The notes beneath the pieces were generated by a model that saw only the letters and a list, made by a program, of their open reading frames with translations, had not been told where the DNA came from and did not search any database. DNA of 10,848 bases from a bacterium (lineage in GTDB: Bacteria; Blakebacterota; Blakebacteria; Blakebacterales; Blakebacteraceae), in NCBI GenBank assembly GCA_025774615.1, contig JALGVQ010000091.1, positions 1-10,848 of the forward strand, given 5' to 3'. The position numbers were made by a program, and so were the translations under genes. Positions 3,929 through 10,848 of this stretch are shown here, piece by piece (the stretch's first letter is position 1; every line of letters begins with the position of its first letter).

Positions 3929-6835
3929 ATGAAGAGCAGAAACAGACGGACAACCAGTAGCGCGCTCATCCTGATGGCGACCAGCCTGATGGTGGTTGCC
4001 GGTGCCATGCCGGTGAAGGCACAGGGTGACATTTTCGGACGGAACAAGGTCCAGTATGACACGTTCAGCTGGAGGCTGCTGAACACCCCTCATTTCACGA
4101 TCCATTACTACGAGGGATCGGAGGACGCAGCCCGGGATGCCGCAAGGATCGCCGAGCGGGCGTACTCCTACATCAGCCAGATATTGCAGGTCACGCTTGA
4201 AGACAAGATCCCGGTACTGCTGTACGCCGATCACCAGGATTTCCGGCAGACGAACGCTGTCTCGGGGATCACCGAAGGTGTGCAGGGTGTTACGGAATCG
4301 TTCAAGCAGCGGATCGTTCTGCCGATCATGCCCACGATGGAGGACTACATCCACGTGTTCACCCATGAGCTGGTACATCGCTTCCAGCTTGAGATCATCG
4401 GAGCGGGCAACGCGCTGAATCCGATGCAGTGGATGCCCCCCCTCTGGATGATGGAGGGTATGGCCGAATATCTCACGAGCGGCATGGATCCGAACACCAT
4501 GATCTGGCTGCGCGATCTGGTACAGCGTGAGGAGTTCATCACGCTGGTCGAGTTCGAGACGATACAGGATCAGCGGGTCTACCGGCTCGGTCAGGGCCTA
4601 TACCATTTCCTCGGCACACGCTATGGCGTGGATTCAATCAGGCGACTCTTCAAGGAAACCGTACGCACGAGAAGCTGGCAGGAGGCTCTCAACCGGGTCT
4701 ACAGCAAGACGGCTAAAGAGGTCACCGAGGAGTGGCAGACATTTTTAAAAGCCGAGCACAGTGACATTGTAGCCGGTCAGGAGGATGCCGAATCCATCGC
4801 CACGCGGCTGATCGAACATGAAGGGGTGATGTATAACATCAATGTGACGCCCACGATCAGCCCCGATGGCAAGCGCATCGCGTATATCGCCAATGAGAAC
4901 ATGCGGGATGGGCTGTATGTCGCCAACTCCGAGACCGGCAAATCGAAGAAAACGCTGGCCTACGGCGGCAAGACGGGCTCGCTGGAGATGATCGATTTCT
5001 TCGAGTCCACCATGTCGTGGTCAGATGACGGAAATACCCTGGCGTTCGTCTCCAGCGGTGGAGCCGAGGATGTCATCCATCTACTCGACTCCTACACCGG
5101 CAAGACTGTGACGAAACTGCGATACGACGGGATGTCGATCGTCTCTGCCGCGCTCAGTCCCGATGGCACTCAGATCGCGTTCAGCGGGATGATGCATGGT
5201 CGGCGGGACCTCTATATTGCCGCGACAGATGGCAGCCCCCCCCGCCGCCTGACCAACGACATCCATGCCTATCTCCATCCGTCATGGTCTCCCGACGGAA
5301 CCACGATCGCGGTGGCAACCGACCGCGGGCGCCCGACCGATGTGGATAATCTCGATTTCAGGGGCTACCGGTTAGCGCTCATCGATCCCGAAACGGGTGA
5401 TATGGAGAGCCTGACCACCGGGGGGTACCATGATATCAATCCGGTCTGGAGTCCGGAGGGAGAGACGCTCGCCTTTGTCAGCGACCGTGCCGGCGTGCCG
5501 CAGATCTATCTCTACGACCTGGAGAACCGCTCGATCAGAAAAGCCACGAACCTGGTGACCGGGATCTCCGGTATCACCAACTCCTCACCAGCGATCTCCT
5601 GGTCACGCCAGACAGGACAGATGGCGTTCTCCAGCTATCGCGAGATGGGATGGGATATCTACACGATGCCCGATCCCCGTACCAATTCCGCGACGGAGGT
5701 GGATCAGACCGTCGAACCGGGAGCTGATACGTTCGAACCGCTCTGGGCCGGATATCATCTGGGCGATGAGTTCCTGTTCAGTGAGGGCGAATACTCCCCC
5801 AGGCTCCAGACAGATTATGTCTTCGGAGCGGGAGCGTATTCGAGCCAGGTCGGGGTCATGGGTGATGTGATGGTGGGCATGAGCGACATGCTGGGGAACC
5901 ATAATGTCATTGTGCAGCTGGGGCTGTACGGAGCCCTGAGCCGATCGAACCTGGTGGCGGCGTACATCAATATGACCCGGCGACTGAACTGGGGGGTCTC
6001 TATCTACCAGATGGCCACCGCTCTGGGAGGATTCTACGGATCGACACTTACCACGACTACGTATACGAGCCGGGTCTACCGGGGACTCTCTCTCGACGGG
6101 TACTACCCGCTGAACATATTCAACCGGCTTGAAGCAACAGTCGGGTACATCGGGGTGCAGGATGACATCGTGAGTACCGACTGGTACGGCCGCACCCAGG
6201 TGAACGAGAAACTCGGCAGGTACAAGTGGTTCCAGGTCGGCATGGGACACGTTCATGATTCCGCGGTCTACTTCTACCCTGGTCCCATTGGAGGCTCCCG
6301 GTCCCGGGTTTCCCTCTCCCAGACGATCGGTGATCTGGACGCAACCACGGTGTCACTCGATTTCCGCAAGTACATCACGCTCAACCATCGCGGCGCAATC
6401 GCCTTGCGAACGATGACCGGAAATATCTTCACCAAGGGAATCAACAATGTGCAGTATTTCCGGATTGGTGGTCCCCTCACTCTCCACGGAACCGGCTATG
6501 GGCAGCTGATCGGTACGAACCTCGCCGTGCAGAACGTGGAAATTCGCTATCCTCTGCTCCCCTTCCTGCCGATACAGTGGGACTTTCTCAGTGCGGCGCT
6601 CTTCGCCGATGTCGGAGCGGTCTGGGATAACGGTTCGGAGCCTCTCTGGGAAGATGTAGGTGCCGAATTCGACCGCAATGTCCTGCTGGAGAATACTGCG
6701 ATCGGAGCACTCGGCGGCGGTATCAGGGCGAACCTGGGCTGGCTGACGGTCTTTCTCGATTACTCCGTACCAACCAATTTCCAGGGGAACTTCGGTAAGG
6801 GGTTCCTGCAGTTCGCGATCGGCCAGATTTTCTAG
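3929..6835 (+). CDS. Zinc metalloprotease / TolB-like propeller / outer-membrane barrel fusion
   Basis: A 968-residue envelope protein with three modules. Residues 1-31 are a signal peptide (basic start, hydrophobic core, PVKA cut before Gln 32). Residues about 40-290 form a gluzincin peptidase of the MA type: HELVH at 146-150 gives two zinc ligands and the catalytic Glu 147, and E176 in WMMEGMAEY is the likely third ligand. Residues about 300-585 carry repeated WD40-like (PD40/TolB) blades, recognisable as SPDGKRIAYI, SDDGNTLAFV, SPDGTQIAFS, SPDGTTIAVA and SPEGETLAFV. Residues about 615-968 look like a beta-barrel of the BamA/TamA (surface antigen) type: LHGTGYGQLIGTNLAVQN, FADVGAVWD, and a final QFAIGQIF whose terminal Phe is a barrel-assembly signal. 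The barrel probably sits in the outer membrane with the protease and propeller tethered in the periplasm or exposed; the side is not determined. The ATG follows a modest AGAGG at nine bases. A strong terminator ends the unit. Substrate unknown. Proteins of this build occur in FCB-type lineages but are, to my knowledge, uncharacterised. Confidence 0.85.
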   Translation: MKSRNRRTTSSALILMATSLMVVAGAMPVKAQGDIFGRNKVQYDTFSWRLLNTPHFTIHYYEGSEDAARDAARIAERAYSYISQILQVTLEDKIPVLLYADHQDFRQTNAVSGITEGVQGVTESFKQRIVLPIMPTMEDYIHVFTHELVHRFQLEIIGAGNALNPMQWMPPLWMMEGMAEYLTSGMDPNTMIWLRDLVQREEFITLVEFETIQDQRVYRLGQGLYHFLGTRYGVDSIRRLFKETVRTRSWQEALNRVYSKTAKEVTEEWQTFLKAEHSDIVAGQEDAESIATRLIEHEGVMYNINVTPTISPDGKRIAYIANENMRDGLYVANSETGKSKKTLAYGGKTGSLEMIDFFESTMSWSDDGNTLAFVSSGGAEDVIHLLDSYTGKTVTKLRYDGMSIVSAALSPDGTQIAFSGMMHGRRDLYIAATDGSPPRRLTNDIHAYLHPSWSPDGTTIAVATDRGRPTDVDNLDFRGYRLALIDPETGDMESLTTGGYHDINPVWSPEGETLAFVSDRAGVPQIYLYDLENRSIRKATNLVTGISGITNSSPAISWSRQTGQMAFSSYREMGWDIYTMPDPRTNSATEVDQTVEPGADTFEPLWAGYHLGDEFLFSEGEYSPRLQTDYVFGAGAYSSQVGVMGDVMVGMSDMLGNHNVIVQLGLYGALSRSNLVAAYINMTRRLNWGVSIYQMATALGGFYGSTLTTTTYTSRVYRGLSLDGYYPLNIFNRLEATVGYIGVQDDIVSTDWYGRTQVNEKLGRYKWFQVGMGHVHDSAVYFYPGPIGGSRSRVSLSQTIGDLDATTVSLDFRKYITLNHRGAIALRTMTGNIFTKGINNVQYFRIGGPLTLHGTGYGQLIGTNLAVQNVEIRYPLLPFLPIQWDFLSAALFADVGAVWDNGSEPLWEDVGAEFDRNVLLENTAIGALGGGIRANLGWLTVFLDYSVPTNFQGNFGKGFLQFAIGQIF

Positions 6836-6875
6836 TGCCCTGAATCAGGTCACCAGGCAGGGATAGGTGCATGTG

Positions 6876-6910
6876 GCGGCTGTCGGCTCCGGTCGGCAGC
6901 CGCTTTTTTT
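6876..6910 (+). terminator. Intrinsic terminator of the envelope protein gene
   Basis: GCGGCTGTCGGC (6876-6887) pairs with GTCGGCAGCCGC (6892-6903): twelve pairs, two of them G-U, closed by the loop TCCG. Seven T residues follow at once (6904-6910). The closing pair and loop, C(UCCG)G, are of the very stable UNCG tetraloop class. It lies about 40 bases after the stop codon and isolates pcnB transcription. Confidence 0.93.
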
Positions 6911-6941
6911 ATTCTCTCTGTGCTTCAACCGATGCGCAGAG

Positions 6942-6947
6942 TATCTT
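6942..6947 (+). promoter_or_regulatory. Candidate -10 box for leaderless pcnB transcription
   Basis: TATCTT ends eight bases before the pcnB ATG, so transcription would begin at or within a base or two of the start codon. No Shine-Dalgarno sequence lies in front of this ATG. No good -35 box is visible at 17 bases (TGTGCT at 6919-6924), so the promoter claim is weak. Confidence 0.3.
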
Positions 6948-6955
6948 AAATAGCT

Positions 6956-8884
6956 ATGGCAAATACTCCTATTCGTAACTCGCAGCCCTCCAAAGGGTTA
7001 CTCGGACGGATGCTGGGCCTCGGGAAAGATCCCCGCTCAGCAGAGCCTCTGATTGTTCCCAGAGCGGAACACAATATCAGTCGGAAGAACATGGAGGAAG
7101 AAGTCCTCAAGGTTCTCTACCGCCTGAGAAACTCAAGTCAAATGGCCTATCTGGTTGGTGGAGCGGTGCGCGACCTGCTTCTCGGTCGTAAACCGAAGGA
7201 CTACGATGTCGCCACCGATGCCCGTCCTGACCAGATCCGCAAACTCTTCGTGAACAGCAGACTCATCGGTCGCCGGTTCCGACTTGCCCATATCGTCTTC
7301 AAGGGAGGAAAGGTGGTCGAGCTCTCCACCTTTCGAAAGAGCCCCGCGCTGCCTGAAGAGGGTGAAGATGGTGAGAACGGTGAGGAGCGTGACCTCATCA
7401 TCCGGGAAGACAATACCTGGGGAACGCCCCAGCAGGACGCCTACCGACGAGACTTCACGATCAATGCTCTCTTCTACAATATCGCTGACTTTTCGGTTAT
7501 CGACTACGTGGGCGGGCTTGCCGATCTGCAAGCCGGCATCATCCGGACCATAGGCGATCCCAACATCCGCTTCCGTGAAGATCCGGTGCGCATGATCCGC
7601 GCGGTGGAATATGCCGCTCGTCTCGATTTCGAGATGGTCCCTGAGGTTCTGAAAGGCATCCGCAAACACCGGAAAGATCTCAGGAAGGCCTCAGTCGCGC
7701 GTATCTCCGACGAGATGCTCAACCTCCTGAAAAGCGGCTCTGCCGAGAAGGCATTCCGCCAACTCCATGAAACCGGACTGCTTGAGATACTCCATGCCGA
7801 TCTTCACCGGGCGCTTGAAAAATCGCAGGACAACCAGCTCTTCAAGCAACTTGCGCTCATCGACGAGTGGGTGAGGAAGGGACGGAGAATCAGTGATACG
7901 GTACTGTTCGGAACCCTCTCTCTGACTCCTCTCTCCCAGGCCACAGCGGCCGCGGAAGAGCGCAAAGGTGGCCGACTCGCCAAGGGTGAGTATTTTACCC
8001 TCGTCGAAGATATGCTGAAGGAGACCGACGCGATCTTCCGGATCCCGGTCAGGCGACAGCATCAGTTGAAGGAGGCACACATGGGTGCCTACAAGATGCG
8101 TCGTGCTCCCTCGGGCCAGCGGGGTGAGCAGTCGATGGTCGGTCGCGGGTATTTCAAGGACGCGCTCGACCTCTTCACCCTGGAGGTCGAAGTCACCGGC
8201 AGTTACCAGAGTGTGCTGAAAGAGTGGCTGGACCTTAAAGGCAGCACTTCCGGTGGTGGACGCCGTCGGGACTCAGGGCAACGGAAAGAGACCTCCTCGA
8301 GGCAGGGGCGCGGGCAGAGGGATAGCCGGGACGGTGGAAAACAGGGTGATGAGGGCAGAGGGCGGCCGAGCAGGGAACGTTCAGAACGGAAAGAGCGGGA
8401 CGATCAGAAGAAACCGCAGCCTCAGCGCAAACCGGCCGACCGGCAGAAGCCGGAACAGGAACCGCGACAGAAAAAACCTGATGAGGTAACACCCGTCCAG
8501 ACGCCTCAACCTTCACCTCCTCCACCACCTCCTGCACCTCCTGCACCTCCGGTCGAACAGGAACCGGAGGCTCCTCGCATCGAGACGATCCCGCCGGAGG
8601 AATTCGAACATGGCAGGCATACCCGGAAGACACGTTACTGGAATGGTGTTGCCGGCCAGCAGAGCGCTCTTATCAAGGATATGAAGAAGAAGATCGAGAA
8701 CGGTGAGATGACTGTTCCCACTGATGATGAGATTCCCTGGTTCGTTCCCGGACAATCAGTGAAAGAGAACGGACCCTCCGGGGACGAGAGCGTGGACGGG
8801 GATGCAGAAAAGAGTGCCGGCGGGGATGATCCCGATGCTGGAAAGTGGGGCCGGACAAGGCGCGAGCGCCCACCGAAGCACTGA
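6956..8884 (+). CDS. pcnB: Poly(A) polymerase I-type nucleotidyltransferase with long disordered tail
   Basis: A 642-residue class II nucleotidyltransferase. Homology begins at PRAEHNISRKN (about 35-45), typical of PcnB. The catalytic head follows: YLVGGAVRDLLLGRKPKDYDV with metal-binding Asp 82 and Asp 84, GRRFRLAH (105-112), which favours poly(A) polymerase over CCA-adding enzyme, and RRDFTINAL (164-172). The RNA-binding helical part includes EDPVRMIRAVEYAARLDF (about 207-224). The enzyme adds A-tails to RNA 3' ends, which in bacteria promotes decay. E. coli PcnB has about 465 residues and a short basic tail; here roughly residues 430-642 are low-complexity: Gly/Arg/Glu/Lys-rich, then poly-Pro (PSPPPPPPAPPAPP), then a more ordered block TRYWNGVAGQQSALIKDMKK to DDEIPWFVPG, then an acidic end. 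No ribosome-binding site precedes the ATG; Met 19 (7010) is an alternative start. It follows a strong terminator and is convergent with pepA, the stop codons 20 bases apart. A CCA-adding role cannot be excluded. Confidence 0.85.
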   Translation: MANTPIRNSQPSKGLLGRMLGLGKDPRSAEPLIVPRAEHNISRKNMEEEVLKVLYRLRNSSQMAYLVGGAVRDLLLGRKPKDYDVATDARPDQIRKLFVNSRLIGRRFRLAHIVFKGGKVVELSTFRKSPALPEEGEDGENGEERDLIIREDNTWGTPQQDAYRRDFTINALFYNIADFSVIDYVGGLADLQAGIIRTIGDPNIRFREDPVRMIRAVEYAARLDFEMVPEVLKGIRKHRKDLRKASVARISDEMLNLLKSGSAEKAFRQLHETGLLEILHADLHRALEKSQDNQLFKQLALIDEWVRKGRRISDTVLFGTLSLTPLSQATAAAEERKGGRLAKGEYFTLVEDMLKETDAIFRIPVRRQHQLKEAHMGAYKMRRAPSGQRGEQSMVGRGYFKDALDLFTLEVEVTGSYQSVLKEWLDLKGSTSGGGRRRDSGQRKETSSRQGRGQRDSRDGGKQGDEGRGRPSRERSERKERDDQKKPQPQRKPADRQKPEQEPRQKKPDEVTPVQTPQPSPPPPPPAPPAPPVEQEPEAPRIETIPPEEFEHGRHTRKTRYWNGVAGQQSALIKDMKKKIENGEMTVPTDDEIPWFVPGQSVKENGPSGDESVDGDAEKSAGGDDPDAGKWGRTRRERPPKH

Positions 8885-8904
8885 CCGCCGGACTTCAGCT
8901 CCGT

Positions 8905-10407
8905 TTATCGAAGCGCCAGGTCGACAAAGAGGCGTACCCCGAAGGCGGTAGGACCGGGGCTCGACCATGGCCTGGTCTCTTTCTGCCATTCCACACCAGC
9001 GATGTCGAGGTGCACCCACGGTGTGTCCCCGACGAATTTCTCAAGCAGTTTCGCCGCGGTGATCATACCCGGCGATTCCTTGCCGGTATTGCGCACATCG
9101 GCGATCTCTGATTCAACGAGTTTGTCGTATTCAGTGTCCATGGGCATCGGCCACACCTTCTCGCCACTCATCCGCGCGGTCCCGACGACCGTTTCCGACC
9201 ACTCTGAATCGTTGCTTGCCAGTCCGGCGTAGACGTGACCCAGGGCCGTGACGCAGGCTCCGGTGAGAGTGGCGATGTCAACGATCCCCTCAGGCTTCTG
9301 TTCAACGGCATAGGCGAGCGCATCCGCCAGGATGAGACGGCCCTCTGCGTCGGTATTCACCACTTCGATGGTTGTCCCGGCATACGAAGTTATCACATCC
9401 CCCGGCCGAATCGCAGACCCCGACGGCATGTTCTCACAGAGGGGCGTAATGCCGATCACCGGTCTCGATGGCTTCAATCGTCCTATGGCGGTCATGGCGC
9501 CGATCACCGCCGCGGCACCCGCCATGTCGGCTTTCATCTTCTCCATCCCCTTGGATGGCTTGATGGAGATGCCACCCGAGTCGAAGGTGATCCCTTTCCC
9601 TACCAGTGCCAGCGGCGGTCTCGCGGCCGCCCGGGCACCCTCAGGACGATAACGCATCACTACGAGACGAGGAGGATTCGCGCTGCCCTGATTAACGGCG
9701 AGCATCCCGCGAAAACCGCGTTCCCGCAGCTGTTTCTCGTTCATGACGGTGCACGATATTCCGGCGGCACGGCAGGCTTTGCGCGCTTCGCCGGCCATGA
9801 TCACCGGCGTCATCAGGTTGCCCGGAGTGTTGACGAGCCGCCGTGTCAGGATCATGGCTTCGGCAACGGTCGACCCGGTTGCGGCACCACCCCGCATCGC
9901 CTTCGTGATCGTACCCGGGCAGAGGAGTGTAAGAGTGGAGCAGCTGCCCCGGTATGGATCCCTGCGTCCTGTCTTTTTCTCTGTTTTATAGGCGCCGATT
10001 CCACCTCCGCCGATCATGAATCCCTCAACCGATGCCCTGATTCCCGCGGGATCAGAGCATTCTTCAGGGATCTCGATGGCAACGCCGGTGACACCGATGG
10101 AATTGAGACGATGCGCGGCGGTACCGCAGAGAATTCGGCCGGTCTCACTGTCGATCGTGTCGGGAGAGCCGAGTCCGATGAGCAGCAGCAGCGGGATGCC
10201 CATTCCCTGCGGATCGTACAGAAACAGTGTCTGTCCCTTCCTCCCGGAGAATTCTTTCCCCGACATGGCTCTGGTAAGGAGACCATCCGTCAGGACATCG
10301 ATCTTCCTGAGCCGGGGAGATGTCGCGGTTTCAGACTTGAATACTCCAATGACCAGAGCTTCTCCCCGATAATCAGTTGCGGGGGTGCGGGAAAGGATGG
10401 TTTTCAT
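8905..10407 (-). CDS. pepA: Cytosol (leucyl) aminopeptidase, M17 family
   Basis: A 500-residue M17 aminopeptidase, the normal length. Start ATG (10405-10407) follows GGGAG at seven bases; the frame is open 80 codons further upstream but that part has no family similarity and overlaps the divergent zinc-ribbon gene. The N-terminal domain (about 1-165) precedes the catalytic domain. All key residues are present, each one position higher than in E. coli PepA: K271, D276, D294, D353 and E355 for the two metals, K283 and R357 for catalysis, in KGITFDSGG, KMKADMAG and NTDAEGRL. The enzyme removes N-terminal residues, preferring Leu-like ones, from peptides in the cytosol, usually as a hexamer with two divalent metals. 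E. coli PepA also binds DNA; nothing here shows whether this one does. It is convergent with pcnB and 50 bases from the divergent gene at 10458. Confidence 0.95.
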   Translation of the reverse strand: MKTILSRTPATDYRGEALVIGVFKSETATSPRLRKIDVLTDGLLTRAMSGKEFSGRKGQTLFLYDPQGMGIPLLLLIGLGSPDTIDSETGRILCGTAAHRLNSIGVTGVAIEIPEECSDPAGIRASVEGFMIGGGGIGAYKTEKKTGRRDPYRGSCSTLTLLCPGTITKAMRGGAATGSTVAEAMILTRRLVNTPGNLMTPVIMAGEARKACRAAGISCTVMNEKQLRERGFRGMLAVNQGSANPPRLVVMRYRPEGARAAARPPLALVGKGITFDSGGISIKPSKGMEKMKADMAGAAAVIGAMTAIGRLKPSRPVIGITPLCENMPSGSAIRPGDVITSYAGTTIEVVNTDAEGRLILADALAYAVEQKPEGIVDIATLTGACVTALGHVYAGLASNDSEWSETVVGTARMSGEKVWPMPMDTEYDKLVESEIADVRNTGKESPGMITAAKLLEKFVGDTPWVHLDIAGVEWQKETRPWSSPGPTAFGVRLFVDLALR

Positions 10408-10457
10408 CAGGCTGCTCCCATGATGTGGAAGAGGGTGATGTCGTGAGACAGTGAGCA

Positions 10458-10848
10458 ATGATGGTCCACCGGCCTGAGCCATGTCAACGGTCAGAAGCAG
10501 TGGGCTTTGACCACCCCCTCCTGAAGGAATATACTCGGCTCTTCCATCTTCAGGCATCTGAGAGGGGTCAGAATCTGTCTGATGAACGTGTGACACTTCC
10601 GTGTCCGTTCTGCAACGCCGAGCGGGAACAGAATGGTGTACTCCCACCTGATCGCCTGGTTCCTGACGGTCCCGGTACCAGGCTCATCGTGTGTACCGGG
10701 TGTGGTACGCTCGAGAGCGACATCTCCGATGCATCCTCCATCTCAATGGGAACTTCCACACATTATTTTCCTCATGAGCACCCGACGGGTCTGAAGGGGT
10801 GGCTGGCGCAGAAGAGCCAGCAACGGAAAGCGTCCCTCACATTGCCCT
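10458..10848 (+). CDS. Zinc-ribbon protein, unknown function (3' end beyond window)
   Basis: An open frame runs from tandem ATG codons (10458, 10461) to the window edge without a stop: at least 130 residues. It has CPFC (Cys 49 and 52) and CTGC (Cys 79 and 82), a C-x2-C-x26-C-x2-C zinc-ribbon spacing. The segment between is Pro/Asp-rich, and after the second pair comes a His-rich HYFPHEH followed by a basic stretch. The ribosome-binding site before 10458 is weak (GTGAG); GTG at 10500 or 10590 could be the true start, the latter five residues before... the first Cys pair. Such a ribbon may bind nucleic acid or simply stabilise a small domain. It is divergent from pepA with a 50-base gap, so the promoters must overlap. 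I do not recognise the family. That it is coding rests on the paired cysteines and the open frame. Confidence 0.6.
   Translation, partial: MMVHRPEPCQRSEAVGFDHPLLKEYTRLFHLQASERGQNLSDERVTLPCPFCNAEREQNGVLPPDRLVPDGPGTRLIVCTGCGTLESDISDASSISMGTSTHYFPHEHPTGLKGWLAQKSQQRKASLTLP

Noticed and set aside
5603-6256. Minus-strand open frame of 217 codons opposite the barrel region
   Set aside because: Antisense shadow with no family signal and no ribosome-binding site; the plus-strand frame is continuous and has clear domains.
6956-8240. CCA tRNA nucleotidyltransferase instead of poly(A) polymerase
   Set aside because: The PRAEHNISRKN lead-in, GRRFRLAH motif and basic tail fit PcnB better. Not fully excluded, so kept as an alternative in the entry.
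9235-10446. Long plus-strand open frame of 403 codons opposite pepA
   Set aside because: It is antisense to pepA, which has every M17 catalytic residue. The product is low-complexity Arg/His/Gly-rich, as expected from the shadow of a GC-rich gene.
10408-10647. 80-codon upstream extension of pepA
   Set aside because: It overlaps the zinc-ribbon frame on the other strand, lacks similarity, and ATG 10407 has GGGAG at seven bases and gives the family's normal length.
1-10848. CRISPR array, insertion sequence, tRNA or rRNA
   Set aside because: I found no regularly spaced repeats, no transposase or integrase motifs and no tRNA-like cloverleaf or rRNA stretch on either strand by eye.

Overview
The window looks like chromosome from a Gram-negative bacterium with an outer membrane: it encodes a signal-peptide protein ending in an outer-membrane beta-barrel with a terminal Phe. 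Most of it (from about 1,720 to the end) is GC-rich with GC-rich third codon positions. The gene mix (a GuaB3-type IMP dehydrogenase relative, S20, a metalloprotease/TolB-propeller/barrel fusion, PcnB, PepA) would fit an FCB-type or related candidate phylum (Gemmatimonadota, Latescibacterota, Krumholzibacteriota and the like). That placement is inference from protein style only.

Layout. Positions 1-279 hold no convincing gene but several stem-loops. Positions 280-1617 hold two small, AT-richer, same-strand genes of unknown function, both starting with TTG behind a strong GGAGG. The first is a secreted protein with two SH3-like repeats; the second is an acidic soluble protein I cannot place. 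The first gene lies between exactly complementary 7-mers (GTTAGCT / AGCTAAC) placed as in an integron gene cassette, a weak but specific hint. Positions 1720-2007 (minus strand) hold the C-terminal half of a cyclic-nucleotide-binding domain whose N-terminal half is missing, so the junction between the AT-rich block and the core genome looks like a rearrangement point.

The core part follows: guaB3 (+), rpsT (-, convergent with guaB3), a divergent intergenic region with a perfect palindrome in the rpsT leader, the 968-residue protease/propeller/barrel protein (+), a textbook intrinsic terminator, pcnB (+, possibly leaderless, with an unusually long disordered tail), pepA (-, convergent with pcnB), and a zinc-ribbon gene (+, divergent from pepA) that runs off the window end.

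The core genes do not form one operon: orientation changes at almost every gene. They share housekeeping themes: purine nucleotide interconversion (GuaB3), translation (S20), RNA 3'-end metabolism (PcnB), peptide turnover (PepA) and envelope proteolysis (fusion protein). No integrase, transposase, CRISPR array, tRNA or rRNA is visible. The most interesting items are the three-module envelope protein, the PcnB tail, the cassette-like AT-rich block with the broken cNMP gene, and the palindrome in the rpsT leader.
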